Under the pieces are notes generated by a model. That model did not search any database. It saw only the letters and a program-made list of their open reading frames with translations, and had not been told where the DNA came from. The translations under genes were made by a program, and so were the position numbers. From JABDLO01 sp041749255 (lineage in GTDB: Bacteria > Bacteroidota > Bacteroidia > Chitinophagales > Saprospiraceae): DNA of 64,000 nucleotides. The stretch covers positions 7,026 to 71,025 of the forward strand of contig JBGTBR010000072.1 in NCBI GenBank assembly GCA_041749255.1, given 5' to 3'. How positions within the stretch are numbered: the stretch's first letter is position 1; each line of letters opens with the position of its first letter. Below, piece after piece: positions 46,308 through 56,165 of the stretch.

Positions 46308-48956
46308 TTACAGTTTAAGTTTAAATTTCATGGTGATTTCGCCTGTCTCTTTATCAACCTTAATACTATTGCCTTCTAATGACTCCATCTGTTGGCCGGT
46401 AGCCATTTCGAACATACCGGCGAGAAAGGCCATACCCTTATTCATCACTTCTTCCATTTTTTCATATTTTTCCGTGCCGGAAACGGAATCTCCTTCCTTT
46501 ATATCGTGTTCAGGCGTACTTCCTGTAGTTCTTTCGTCCTCATGATCAGCTTGAGGATGAGAAAATACAACTTCATCTTCATTTTCGTCTGTAGAAGAAA
46601 TTTCCAAATTTACCATTCGATCATTTATAAGAATTTCTTCTTCATATTGTTTTTCCTTGCTTAAAATGATCTCTTCTAAATTTTTGATAAACTGAGCTCG
46701 TCCCTGCTTTGAAAAATCTACTATTTCAGTATCAGAACTCTCATTTAAAACAGAGTCAAATAAACTTTGCTTGAGCAATAATCCTGCAGAAATATCCATC
46801 TCTATTGAATCATTACAAATTAAATTAAAAACATGGAGCTTTTTAGCCCTCTGTCCCAACCTGTCAATTCTTCCTATACGCTGATTTTTCTTAGCTGGAT
46901 TCCAGGGTATTTCAAAATTGATCAATGTGTCTGCTACCTGAAGATTTAATCCCGCCCCTCCGGCTTCTGTAGACAAGAATACTTTGCATCCGGGATTTTT
47001 TTCAAATTCGGTTATTAGAGCGTTTCGATTCTTTGCTGACACTTTTCCGGTCAGTTTTGTATATCCTATTTTATGATGGGTAAGTAAATTTTCAATGAGC
47101 ATCAATGATTCTAACCATTCAGAAAAAATAATGACTTTGAGATTATTGTTGCCAATATTCAACTGATCGATGAGTATGTGTTCCAGTTCACCGAGTTTGC
47201 TGGAAAAATTGGAAACTCTGTCTATCAGGTAAGTAGAGTTGCACACTCTTCTCATGTTCGTCAACAATCGTATGATTTGGTCATAGTCATAAGGCGTTTT
47301 AAATGGCTTGCTTAAAATCATAGCCAGCCTTGACGCGAATCCATTATGTAAATAGCTTTGTTCCTGATGTAATTTGATGTATATGTCTTGTTGTGTCAAT
47401 GATGGGAGATCTTTTAAAACCTCCCTTTTTTCTCGTCTGAGAATGAGATCTTTTAAATTGTCCCTCAATTCCTGGAGATTGTAATAACCATTGATCCTGT
47501 TTTTTGAGGAGGTGTCAAAAATGCAATGTTTATATGAAAATTCCCATAGAGGGGTGATCATGTACTTGTCCAAAAAAAGCACTATCGAATACAGATCAAC
47601 CAATTTGTTTTCTATGGGAGTGCCTGTAATAATCAATCCGTGCTTTTTATTTAGTGTGGTAATGGACTGAGACGTTTTGGTTTCATAGTTTTTAATTCTT
47701 TGTGCTTCATCCAATATGATGAAATCAAAATTCACGGCATTAATAATAGATTTATCTCTTATGACGGTTTCGTAATTGGTGATATAAAAAAAATATTCCG
47801 TTGAAAAATATTCATACTTCCTTTTAGATCTGGGGCCATCAATGACCACTGCTTTCTCATTTGTAAATTTTTCAATTTCATTTTTCCATTGGTATTTGAC
47901 AGAGGAAGGACAAATTATTAAAGTTCTTTGAAATGAAAAATACTTCCTTTTTAATATAGCAATGGAAATGGCCTGAATGGTTTTTCCCAGTCCCATCTCA
48001 TCGGCCAATATGGCTGCTTTTTTAAATAAACAAAACTCAATACCCTTTTTTTGGTATGGGTACAGAGATGCATTGATAAAAGAATAATCCTGTTGACCGG
48101 CTAATAACTCAATAGACATCTTTTGCAGAAATGTGCGATCATAATACTCTTCAATTTTGTTAAATATTTCTTGCCGGACCAAAAAATCGCTCTCTGATTC
48201 GAGTCGCCGAATCTCATCTAATTTACTTATGACTTCATTCAGATCCAAATGAGTTTCATTGCCAAATATCGAAAATAAAATCCTCTTTCTGGCTTCGCTC
48301 AATTTTCCCTGATGTTTCCAGGTCAGTTTATAATTTCTTATTGGATCAAGGGTAATTTCAATAAATTGGCTTCCTTGTCCTCTAAACCGGAAAGGTGGTG
48401 TCTTATGATTTATATAATCCACCAAAAAAATAATGTGTTTAGTAGTAGCCAGTTTATTGGTTTGCCAGTCTATATTAGAGATATATCCCTGCTTTTTTTC
48501 AAAATCCCAAATCGTGACGTCATAAGTGATATTTTTTTCATCTATGAGCAGATGGGGACCGTATTTATATGATCCCAACTTAACCCTGTATTGGGCTTTA
48601 TTTGCTCTTTCCTGTCTTTCTTCCAGCACTCTTTTTATCATGCCTTCACGGGTATATATTTTTCCCATCTCCAATTCTTCTTGCGGGAGGTGTCCAAGTC
48701 GTTGGTAGAGCATACATGCAGCCAAATATTCTGAAGTCATTATTTCAGGAATGCAAACGATCTCATTTCCTTCAAACTGAATGTCTATTTCTATTGGATC
48801 TTTGGTTTCATCATCATGTATGACAAAATGCAATAAATCATGGAGGTACCAGGTCAATACTATGGCATCCGCATTTAGTATCTGAATAGCAGTGGAAATC
48901 AATGGAGATCCACAATATTGTTTCAGGAATTTGGAAATTGAAGTTTGCCTGCTCAT
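46308..48956 (-). CDS. SNF2-family DNA-dependent ATPase
   Basis: 882 residues. Helicase domain 1 (about 310-520) has Walker A LADEMGLGKTIQAISIAI, motif Ib SSVKYQWKNE, and motif II as ILDEAQRIKN. Domain 2 (about 620-740) has TEAGGAGLNLQVADTLINFE followed by RIGRIDRLGQRAK. The first 300 residues are a specific N-terminal region rich in aromatic strands; I see no zinc-finger SWIM motif. The last 120 residues are acidic and low in complexity and end in KVDKETGEITMKFKLKL. It resembles bacterial RapA/HepA-type and SWI2/SNF2 proteins that move along DNA. No adjacent methylase or nuclease points to a defence system. Confidence 0.9.
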   Translation of the reverse strand: MSRQTSISKFLKQYCGSPLISTAIQILNADAIVLTWYLHDLLHFVIHDDETKDPIEIDIQFEGNEIVCIPEIMTSEYLAACMLYQRLGHLPQEELEMGKIYTREGMIKRVLEERQERANKAQYRVKLGSYKYGPHLLIDEKNITYDVTIWDFEKKQGYISNIDWQTNKLATTKHIIFLVDYINHKTPPFRFRGQGSQFIEITLDPIRNYKLTWKHQGKLSEARKRILFSIFGNETHLDLNEVISKLDEIRRLESESDFLVRQEIFNKIEEYYDRTFLQKMSIELLAGQQDYSFINASLYPYQKKGIEFCLFKKAAILADEMGLGKTIQAISIAILKRKYFSFQRTLIICPSSVKYQWKNEIEKFTNEKAVVIDGPRSKRKYEYFSTEYFFYITNYETVIRDKSIINAVNFDFIILDEAQRIKNYETKTSQSITTLNKKHGLIITGTPIENKLVDLYSIVLFLDKYMITPLWEFSYKHCIFDTSSKNRINGYYNLQELRDNLKDLILRREKREVLKDLPSLTQQDIYIKLHQEQSYLHNGFASRLAMILSKPFKTPYDYDQIIRLLTNMRRVCNSTYLIDRVSNFSSKLGELEHILIDQLNIGNNNLKVIIFSEWLESLMLIENLLTHHKIGYTKLTGKVSAKNRNALITEFEKNPGCKVFLSTEAGGAGLNLQVADTLINFEIPWNPAKKNQRIGRIDRLGQRAKKLHVFNLICNDSIEMDISAGLLLKQSLFDSVLNESSDTEIVDFSKQGRAQFIKNLEEIILSKEKQYEEEILINDRMVNLEISSTDENEDEVVFSHPQADHEDERTTGSTPEHDIKEGDSVSGTEKYEKMEEVMNKGMAFLAGMFEMATGQQMESLEGNSIKVDKETGEITMKFKLKL

Positions 48957-49160
48957 AATAGAAAATTAAATGTATAAACTTGTGATTAAATACGGCTTAA
49001 ATATATATATTTTATTATTGTTACTACTCTTCATTAATCCATTATGGGTAAAAATATTTTTTCTTTTATGAATAAATTAATTCCTGTGAAGACGTGTTCC
49101 AAACCCTGCGGAGTCTCGGTTTAAACATGCGTATGTTTTTGCCATGTGTTTTATTTAGTA

Positions 49161-50003
49161 TGGCGATTTGTATTTATGGGTGATGAATGAACATTGGTTT
49201 ACAAATGGTAAACGGCCCTACAGGCCTAAATTAATGTTTATCATTGAAACGATGGATTTCATCCATCTCTGGTGAGGACGGCCCTTCAGGCCTTGTCTTT
49301 ACCTTATACATTCAGGCCACGGATATAGCGATGAAGGCGCATCCTCATTAGGAATGGATTTTAACCTGTTGCTGATCCCGTCGAATCTAGGGTAAAAAAA
49401 TAGGTATGTTTTTACAATGGGTTTTGTTTAGAATGGCGTTTTCTATTTATGGGTGATGAATGAACATTGGTTTACAAATGGTAAACGGCCCTACAGGCCT
49501 AAATCAATGTTCATAATTGTAACGATGGATTTCATCCATCTCTTGTGAGGACAACCCTACAGGCCTTTTGATGGCACGGTTCATGTGATGGAGGCGCATT
49601 TTCATGAGGAATGGATTTTAACCCGTTCCTGACGAATGTGTTCGTCACGCCGCCGAATGTCGTGAATAAAATTCGTATGTATTTTTGCCATAGATTTTGT
49701 TTAGAATGGTAATTTTTATTAATGGGATGATCAACGATCGTTGGTTTTCAAAATGGTAAACGGCCCTACAGGCCTAAATCAATGTTCATAATTGTAACGA
49801 TGGATTTCATCCATCTCTTGTGAGGACGACCCTACAGGCCTTTTGATGGCACGGTTCATGTGATGAAGGCGCATTTCATGAGGAATGGATTTTAACCTGT
49901 AGCTGATCCCGTCGAATTTCCTGGGGATAATATCAATGTTTTGTATGATTTGTTAACCGATGGATTTCATCTATCTCTGGGGAGGACGGCCCTTCAGACC
50001 TTA
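49161..50003 (+). repeat. Tandem array of about 273 bp palindrome-rich repeat units
   Basis: Unit 1 is 49161-49433, unit 2 is 49434-49707, unit 3 starts at 49708, and a shortened fourth copy ends at 50003. The GATGGATTTCAT marker recurs at 49251, 49524, 49799 and 49959, giving spacings of 273, 275 and 160 bp. Units 2 and 3 are almost identical over about 170 bp. Each holds the palindrome GATGGATTTCATCCATC and two modules of the type GGCCCTACAGGCCT. The tail of an earlier unit is recognisable at about 49100-49160. No open frame fits the repeats. It fills the spacer between the SNF2 gene and a small lipoprotein gene. Confidence 0.8.
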
Positions 50004-50007
50004 ACGG

Positions 50008-50721
50008 TCACTCAAAATCATACACATATTTTGCCCGGACAAATAAAATATTATTCATGCTGTCTACACGGTATGTAGTGCGTTGGGTATTCCAGACAAT
50101 GCCTTTGTATTCTACCGTATTTTCATTTACAATAAGGGCATAGGTAGGTGGGTGGTGAACCCTGGAGGCCAATAACCTGTAATCCCGGGTATCCAGATAA
50201 TATATCCATGGATGATTCTCCTTTTTGGCTTCACCATACCGGGCACTCACCGCCATTACTTCCCGACCCAAAATAGAATCTTTACCTTCCAGCGTTAAAG
50301 TCACGTTTTCATCTATCAAAGAGAAAGGCTGACTCATGACGAAAAATGAAGCCTGGATGGCCGATGTGTCAGCAGATGTAACTGGCATCTCCACTTCTGC
50401 CTTCGTTTTGCTGTAGTTCTCTCCATCGAAATAAAGGCCAACGGAATCCTGGGTAGTAACTGAAACCGAAAATCCGGGCTGTAAGGTGATCGTATACTTT
50501 TCTATTATTTCGGACTCAACACTACCGTCAGCCTTGTACAATATAGAGTTTTTAGCAAACCGGACGCTTTCCAGATCATGCCAGGCTTCCCAACCCCCAT
50601 GATATTCGATAGAATTTTCTATAATGTCAATGGCTTTATAATCTGCACCTGCACATTGTATCAGCAAAAAGGGAATGAATAGGCCAACAACCCGAAACTG
50701 TAATATTACTTTTCTTATCAT
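50008..50721 (-). CDS. Unrecognised lipoprotein (LolA-like, perhaps DUF6503)
   Basis: 237 residues. A lipoprotein signal peptide ends PFLLIQC. The mature part begins with a helix (IIENSIEYHGGWEAWHDL) and then has repeated beta hairpins such as KYTITLQPGFSVSVT and WIYYLDTRDYRLLASR. That is the shape of LolA/LolB-like and DUF6503-type proteins of Bacteroidota. The function is unknown. The repeat array ends 5 bp downstream of its stop. Confidence 0.7.
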   Translation of the reverse strand: MIRKVILQFRVVGLFIPFLLIQCAGADYKAIDIIENSIEYHGGWEAWHDLESVRFAKNSILYKADGSVESEIIEKYTITLQPGFSVSVTTQDSVGLYFDGENYSKTKAEVEMPVTSADTSAIQASFFVMSQPFSLIDENVTLTLEGKDSILGREVMAVSARYGEAKKENHPWIYYLDTRDYRLLASRVHHPPTYALIVNENTVEYKGIVWNTQRTTYRVDSMNNILFVRAKYVYDFE

Positions 50722-50797
50722 CCGGTGGAGTTTTTGTAGGTATAAATATACTGGACTCTAAAGAAAATTAAGTGTAGGTAACCCATCATCTCCTAAG

Positions 50798-51616
50798 TCA
50801 AAGATTCTCAGTATGCAATGGAACTTGCATACATAGCTCACCCTCTAAACTGGTAACCGCATTGCCTAGTAGAGCCGTGCGTTCTCCCTTTAACACACAA
50901 GTTAAATATCCTTTTCTGGAAGACAGTTGTATGGCTTCCAGGGTATTTGACTTAAATCTGGGAGCCCAAAATGGTGTTAACAATGTATGAGCTGACCCAG
51001 TGACCGGATCTTCATCGATACCATAAGACGGATAAAAAGCCCTGGAGACAAAATCTGAATCCCTTCCAGGTGCCGTTACAATAATACCCCTTGCGGGTAA
51101 TGCAGAAATAATCCGGAAATCGGGTTTCAATTCATCTACCACCTGTGACTGATCTTGCACTTCTATCAAATAATCATCCTTTCCTCTCCATACCGAAACG
51201 GGTTTTATTCCAACACCTTTTTCAATTGCAGAGAGGATCTCATTATTACTTTCCGGTTTTGGAAAATCTGTGGGCAAATCCATGATATACCTGCCATCCT
51301 TCCATTTTGATACTGATAATTCACCACTACGTGTGTAAAAAAGTATGGTTTTATCACTATACCCCAATGTTGTGAAAAGTATGTGGGCAGTGGCCAAAGT
51401 GGCATGACCACAAAGATCTACTTCCTTTCGGGGAGTGAACCATCTAAGGCGAAAACCCTCTCCTTCCGGAATAAAAAAGGCGGTCTCCGAGAGATTCATC
51501 TCAATGGCAAGTTTTTGCATCCACGCATCATCCGGCCATAGTGTCAAAGGACATACCGCTGCAGGATTACCCCCAAAGACATTCTGCGTAAATGCATCAA
51601 CCTGAAAGATCTTCAT
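50798..51616 (-). CDS. PhzF family isomerase-like protein
   Basis: 272 residues of the PhzF/diaminopimelate-epimerase fold. The N-terminus has QVDAFTQNVFGGNPAAVCPL. The catalytic glutamate is in EMNLSETAFFIP, with DLCGHATLATAHI after it and VTGSAHTLLTPFW in the C-terminal half. Phenazine-pathway partners are absent, so the substrate is unknown. It lies 8 bp after the DUF937 gene. Confidence 0.9.
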   Translation of the reverse strand: MKIFQVDAFTQNVFGGNPAAVCPLTLWPDDAWMQKLAIEMNLSETAFFIPEGEGFRLRWFTPRKEVDLCGHATLATAHILFTTLGYSDKTILFYTRSGELSVSKWKDGRYIMDLPTDFPKPESNNEILSAIEKGVGIKPVSVWRGKDDYLIEVQDQSQVVDELKPDFRIISALPARGIIVTAPGRDSDFVSRAFYPSYGIDEDPVTGSAHTLLTPFWAPRFKSNTLEAIQLSSRKGYLTCVLKGERTALLGNAVTSLEGELCMQVPLHTENL

Positions 51617-51624
51617 GAGAAATC

Positions 51625-52263
51625 TTACTTCTTAAACAATTTTCCCAAAATTGATTTCATGCCAGACTCAGCTATGTTTTCCATAAAAGATTTATTGGGT
51701 TTAGATTTTTGTCCACCTCCCAGCAAACTGCCTAACAGGTCTCCTTGTGAACTGCTATTCTTGCCGCCTCCCAATAAAACGGATGCTGTTTTTAGTAAAT
51801 TTCCGAGACTCTGCGGATTGAGATCACCATCTTTTTTTGCTTTTCCTAAAAACCCCATGACTATGGGAGCCAGGGTAATGAGCAGATTCATCACTTTCTG
51901 TTGATCCAATCCACTCTCTTTAGAAATGGACTTCGCCACTTTATCTTGTTTATTTCCCAAAACATGGCTTAAAATTCCTGCTCCATTGACCATTTTTGGG
52001 TTGCTGGCTTCCTTTTGTCCTCCCAAAAACCCCATCATATCATTTAGTATGCTGCCGTCATGATCTCTTTCCAAAGCGGAAGCGAGGGAATGAGCTCCGT
52101 CAGGCTTTTGAGCATTTTTTGCCATAGCACTCACTAAGGTTGAAATAACCGACTGCATCGCCACAGCTGTTTGTTCCTTACTTCCCGCACCAATTTGCTT
52201 ATCTACCTGCTCCACGGTTTGTGGGGATAATTGGGATTGCATCAATTCAATAAGATTGTACAT
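51625..52263 (-). CDS. DUF937 family protein
   Basis: 212 residues starting MYNLIELMQSQLSPQTVEQV, the typical DUF937 N-terminus, with an Ala/Gly/Leu-rich helical middle (LITLAPIVMGFLGKAKKDG). A low-complexity region follows (LLGGGKNSSSQGDLLGSLLG). There is no signal peptide or membrane helix. The role of the family is unknown. It is first in a two-gene unit with phzF. Confidence 0.85.
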   Translation of the reverse strand: MYNLIELMQSQLSPQTVEQVDKQIGAGSKEQTAVAMQSVISTLVSAMAKNAQKPDGAHSLASALERDHDGSILNDMMGFLGGQKEASNPKMVNGAGILSHVLGNKQDKVAKSISKESGLDQQKVMNLLITLAPIVMGFLGKAKKDGDLNPQSLGNLLKTASVLLGGGKNSSSQGDLLGSLLGGGQKSKPNKSFMENIAESGMKSILGKLFKK

Positions 52264-52570
52264 AATTATTGTAATTTTTATTCGTTAGAAAATTTACCTC
52301 CGGATCTTTACATTTCCGGGTGGACTCATTAATCAAAAGTGGAGAAATTGGACGATAGGACAATGGCATCCCAATATCTGAAAATACTTTATCATTAAGA
52401 ATCATACAAAAATAATGACTTAACCTTTACATACGCGAAAAGCAGGTTAAATCTTTATAAAAAATGCAAAGAAGGCATGATTTTTGCACATATTATTCTT
52501 TTTGATAATACATAAATTATCTGTCTATAAACATATTATTGAATTAATAACCCATAATCAAATTGATAAG

Positions 52571-53686
52571 ATGATAAATAAAAAATTCTTAAAAAATGCT
52601 GTCCTCCTCTTTTGGTCCCTGGGCCTTGCAGGAAGTATTCAAATGACTGGCCATGCAAGTGATGCCGTCATGAGTTATATCGATAATTATAAGGGCATTG
52701 CCGTGGCTGAAATGGAAAGAACAGGAGTTCCTGCCAGTATAAAACTCGCTCAGGCCATTTTGGAGTCTAACATGGGAAGAAGTGAACTTGCTTCCCAGGC
52801 CAACAACCATTTTGGTATAAAGTGTGGAAACAATTGGAACGGAAAGGAATACTATCTGGAAGATGACGATACAGACGACAGTGGCAATATGGTGCCCAGT
52901 TGTTTCCGGGTATTTTCATCTGAGTACGAATCTTTCGTCGCTCATTCCGAATTCCTTTTGGCCTCTAAGCGATATGCATTTTTATTCGATTACGACAAGA
53001 AAGATTACAAATCATGGGCTTATGGATTGAGAAAAGCAGGGTATGCTACAGACCGCCAGTATCCTTATAAATTGATTTCGATCATCGAGCGCTATAATTT
53101 AAGCCGGTATGACAGGGAAGAGAAAATGATGGCTACAGTCACAAAAAAAGAATCCACTTCCGAAGATTCCCCCAATGTTAAAGAGGATACCAGGCTTGCC
53201 AAATCTAATTCTTCTCTTTACCCGGATAAAGCCATGAATGCCAAATACAATCAGGGGACAAATAATAAAGTGCCTTTCATTATTGCCAACGGTGGAGAAA
53301 CGCTGTCAGATATAGCTGCTTTTACCCGGGTCAAAGTCAGTGAACTTCTGGAAATCAATGAAGCGCTCGGTTATGAAAATATCGTGCTGGACAAAGGTGA
53401 GGTGGTTTATCTGAAAAACAAAAAGGGAAAATACAGCGGAAATGAAGAATTCCACCTCGTACAGGAAGGTGAGACTATGTATACTATCAGTCAATTGTAT
53501 GGTCTGAAATTGGTAAATCTTTACGCGAGAAATAAAATGCCAAGAGGTTCAGAGCCTGTTCCTGGTGCAAAAATTTATCTGAAAGCAACTCCTTCCAAAG
53601 AGGACCGGCCAGCTTATCATAAACATCCAAGAAAGGATGAGGGAACGATATTATTTGGAGATGATTTTCTTACATCTATAAAATAG
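52571..53686 (+). CDS. Exported glucosaminidase with two LysM-type repeats
   Basis: Predicted peptidoglycan hydrolase, 371 residues from the ATG at 52571. An N-terminal signal peptide (VLLFWSLGLAGSIQMTGHA) precedes the glucosaminidase domain (about 25-180). That domain carries SIKLAQAILESNMGRSELA with the catalytic Glu, NNHFGIKCGNNWNG, and FRVFSSEYESFVAHSEFL. Two LysM-like repeats follow: NGGETLSDIAAFTRVKVSEL and LVQEGETMYTISQLYGLKLV. The frame is open back to 52484, but that extension has no signal-peptide character. Confidence 0.9.
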   Translation: MINKKFLKNAVLLFWSLGLAGSIQMTGHASDAVMSYIDNYKGIAVAEMERTGVPASIKLAQAILESNMGRSELASQANNHFGIKCGNNWNGKEYYLEDDDTDDSGNMVPSCFRVFSSEYESFVAHSEFLLASKRYAFLFDYDKKDYKSWAYGLRKAGYATDRQYPYKLISIIERYNLSRYDREEKMMATVTKKESTSEDSPNVKEDTRLAKSNSSLYPDKAMNAKYNQGTNNKVPFIIANGGETLSDIAAFTRVKVSELLEINEALGYENIVLDKGEVVYLKNKKGKYSGNEEFHLVQEGETMYTISQLYGLKLVNLYARNKMPRGSEPVPGAKIYLKATPSKEDRPAYHKHPRKDEGTILFGDDFLTSIK

Positions 53687-53710
53687 GGTAATCACCTAAT
53701 AGAAATAAAA

Positions 53711-54271
53711 ATGAATCAATCAAATCCCAGACCAACCGACCAGACGTATACTCTTTCGCGTATGTGGAAAGGTAAGGAGTATTTTTTCCTTCCCATCATG
53801 GGAATATTGCTTTTGCACTTTACTTTTGACATAAAAGAACCAGAAATGAAAATGGATCAAAGATTAACTATGATTACTTTAGGAGTTTCAGACCTGGAAA
53901 GATCAAAAAGGTTTTACAATGAGGTTTTTGGCTGGACTCCCACGAAAGACAGCAATGAAAATATTGTTTTTTACAAAGCCAACGGTATGCTTTTGTCTTT
54001 ATACGAGCGCCAGGCGTTGGCTGAAGATGCCATGATCTCTCCTGATGGAGAGGGATTCAGGAGTTTTTCCATGGCGTATAATACGAGGAATAAGGAAGAG
54101 GTCGATGCACTTATGGCCTTGTTTAATGCAGCCGGGACTACCATTTTGAAAGAAGCACAGGATGTATTCTGGGGAGGGTACAGTGGTTATATTCAGGATC
54201 CTGATGGATTTATATGGGAAATAGCCTACAACCCCCATTTGCTATTGGACGTGTATGGAAGTGTAAAATGA
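53711..54271 (+). CDS. VOC (glyoxalase/bleomycin-resistance) family protein
   Basis: 186 residues. The conserved VOC fold starts at TMITLGVSDLERSKRFYNEV (about 53) and ends at GGYSGYIQDPDGFIWEIAYN. Enzymes of this fold bind a metal and act on small molecules. The first 45 residues contain a hydrophobic stretch (FFLPIMGILLLHFTFDI) not usual in the family. The ATG at 53846 gives a protein without this part and is a good alternative start. The preceding gene ends 24 bp upstream. Confidence 0.8.
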   Translation: MNQSNPRPTDQTYTLSRMWKGKEYFFLPIMGILLLHFTFDIKEPEMKMDQRLTMITLGVSDLERSKRFYNEVFGWTPTKDSNENIVFYKANGMLLSLYERQALAEDAMISPDGEGFRSFSMAYNTRNKEEVDALMALFNAAGTTILKEAQDVFWGGYSGYIQDPDGFIWEIAYNPHLLLDVYGSVK

Positions 54272-54371
54272 TGACATAGCATTTGTTGATGTATAATATT
54301 TTTCAATTTCTGATTCATCCCACTTATCCATGCATATAATTGGGATAATTTTAGTATTTGGAAGATTTGGC

Positions 54372-54379
54372 TATTTTTG
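54372..54379 (+). promoter_or_regulatory. Putative -7 promoter box of the outer-membrane barrel gene
   Basis: TATTTTTG matches the Bacteroidota -7 consensus TAnnTTTG exactly and lies 20 bp before the ATG at 54400. No clear -33 TTTG box sits at the usual distance. Confidence 0.35.
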
Positions 54380-54399
54380 GTGTTGATAATGAAAAGAAG

Positions 54400-55098
54400 A
54401 TGAGCATAATAAAAGGAATAACGTGTATATTTTTTGTGGTTTTTCTTAGTTTCGATATATGGAGTCAAAGTTTTTACTTTGGACCCAAGGGCGGAGTCGG
54501 ATTAAATATTCAGCAGTGGAATAGTTTTCAAAGAGATCCACTCATTGTTCCTTTTGGTAGCCTGTTTATAGAATCCTATGATGAAGGCTCTCCCAGTTCA
54601 CTGTATGCCCAGTTAGGATACCATACCAGGGGTAGTGCCATTCGCTTGTTGAATATTGTAGGAGGAAGTTTTGCCAATAGTTTTAAATTTAACAATCTTG
54701 TTCTTTCAGTTGGTGCGAAAAGATTGCTAAAAACCGAGGGTACATCCCGACCTTATTACCTTCTTGCCATTAGAGGAGAATATACACTGAGCACCAATTT
54801 GAGTGATTATGAGCAGTTAAACAGCACATTTTATCCATTTGATTTTTATGTCAATAAATTTAATTATGGATTAACCGCTGGCGGTGGCTGGGAATTTGAC
54901 ATCAACGAACTTATTGGTGGTTTTTTTGAAGTTACCGTTAATCCGGATGTTTCTTTTCAATACAATCAGCCTCCCATTCCCAATGTCAGAAATCCCTTTA
55001 CGGGAAATCTCGAAACCCTCAGGGAACGCAGAATCAGAAATTTGAGCATAGAATTTACGGTAGGAATGAGATTTCTAAGAAAAGTGGAATACTATTAG
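54400..55098 (+). CDS. Predicted outer-membrane beta-barrel protein
   Basis: 232 residues from the ATG at 54400, with a signal peptide (IIKGITCIFFVVFLSFDIWSQ region). The rest has alternating polar and hydrophobic strands typical of small barrels: FYFGPKGGVGLNIQQW, YAQLGYHTRG, LVLSVGAKRLL, YYLLAIRGEYTLST, YGLTAGGGWEFDI, FEVTVNPDVSFQYNQ and ending FTVGMRFLRKVEYY. It resembles the PorT or outer-membrane beta-barrel families but no exact member is recognised. The frame extends to a TTG at 54358, which adds residues without signal-peptide character. Confidence 0.75.
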   Translation: MSIIKGITCIFFVVFLSFDIWSQSFYFGPKGGVGLNIQQWNSFQRDPLIVPFGSLFIESYDEGSPSSLYAQLGYHTRGSAIRLLNIVGGSFANSFKFNNLVLSVGAKRLLKTEGTSRPYYLLAIRGEYTLSTNLSDYEQLNSTFYPFDFYVNKFNYGLTAGGGWEFDINELIGGFFEVTVNPDVSFQYNQPPIPNVRNPFTGNLETLRERRIRNLSIEFTVGMRFLRKVEYY

Positions 55099-55150
55099 AT
55101 CCTGATTTTCCCCTCATATCCTAAAACTAGAAAAGGGAGAATAATCAAAT

Positions 55151-56038
55151 CTATTTATCCATATAGACCATTTTACTCAGTGTTTTTCGATATTCGGAGG
55201 GGGTCTTGCCAGTGATTTTCTTAAATACCCGGGTAAAATGAGAAAAGTTGTTAAATCCACATTCAAAACAAATCTCTGTAATGGTCATGGTTTCTTCCGA
55301 TAAAAGTTTACACGCGTGGACTACCCTGAACTCATGAACAAATTCGATAAAAGTTTTCTTGGTTAGCTTCTTAAAATACCTGCAAAAGGCGGGGTTCGTC
55401 ATATTGACCAAACCCGATACTTCTTCCAGAGTGACTTCATTTTTAAAATTATTTCGTACGTAAGCATAAATTTGATCTATACGGTCATTGTCCTGCTGGT
55501 GTAGCATCAAAGATACACCACTGGCATTCAATGAATTATATTCCTTAGATTTCGCTAGTGCATGCAAAATATGTATAAATGAGGTCAACCGCTCTACATT
55601 ATCCATATGAAGAAGATCCCCCAACCTTTCTCCTATTTTTTCCCTGGTTTTTCCATAAAATACAAGTCCGGATTTAGACCTTTCAAAAAGGGCACTGATG
55701 GGACGCATCTCAGGAATGTGAAAGAAATTTTTTCCAAGAAAATCCTCTCTCATTTGGATAACGATCTCACTGGTAGCGGTGGATAATCGGTCTGTAAATC
55801 CGTAGTGCGGTAAATTCGGGCCAATCATAATCAGATCTCCTCCTTTATAATAGGACACATGATTGCCTATATGCCTCTTGCCACTTCCGCTCTCTATATA
55901 CACTATTTCTATTTCGGGGTGGAAATGCCAGAAAGGTGTTTGGTTGGGATTGGCCTTGTCAAATTGCAAAATAGAAAAAGAACTTCCAAATGCGGGTTCT
56001 ATTCTTTCTAAACTGGGTCTCGCTGAAGTGATCAACAT
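55151..56038 (-). CDS. AraC family transcriptional regulator with an N-terminal cupin domain
   Basis: 295 residues. The sensor half is cupin-like (PFWHFHPEIEIVYIESGSG, then GGDLIMIGPNLPHYG). The DNA-binding half (about 190-288) has two helix-turn-helix motifs: TLEEVSGLVNMTNPAFCRYF and TITEICFECGFNNFSHFTRV. It ends FKKITGKTPSEYRKT, the classic AraC tail. The ligand is unknown, although the cupin type often senses a sugar. It is divergent from the secreted-protein gene. Confidence 0.92.
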   Translation of the reverse strand: MLITSARPSLERIEPAFGSSFSILQFDKANPNQTPFWHFHPEIEIVYIESGSGKRHIGNHVSYYKGGDLIMIGPNLPHYGFTDRLSTATSEIVIQMREDFLGKNFFHIPEMRPISALFERSKSGLVFYGKTREKIGERLGDLLHMDNVERLTSFIHILHALAKSKEYNSLNASGVSLMLHQQDNDRIDQIYAYVRNNFKNEVTLEEVSGLVNMTNPAFCRYFKKLTKKTFIEFVHEFRVVHACKLLSEETMTITEICFECGFNNFSHFTRVFKKITGKTPSEYRKTLSKMVYMDK

Positions 56039-56165
56039 GGTCGTTCCTAATTATTTTACAAAATTACCAAATTTAGTTTGATTTGGTTAGATGTACATGT
56101 ACTATTTTAACCTATGACTGTATTTTATTTTCATTATTAGGTAATATAATTCAAATAAAAAAGTT

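Noticed and set aside
46308..48956. The SNF2 gene as part of a DISARM-type or restriction system
   Set aside because: No adjacent methylase, nuclease or phospholipase gene; its neighbours are a metabolic reductase and repeats.
49161..50003. The 273 bp tandem repeats as a CRISPR array
   Set aside because: The units are long, nearly identical across their whole length and lack unique spacers; no cas gene is near.
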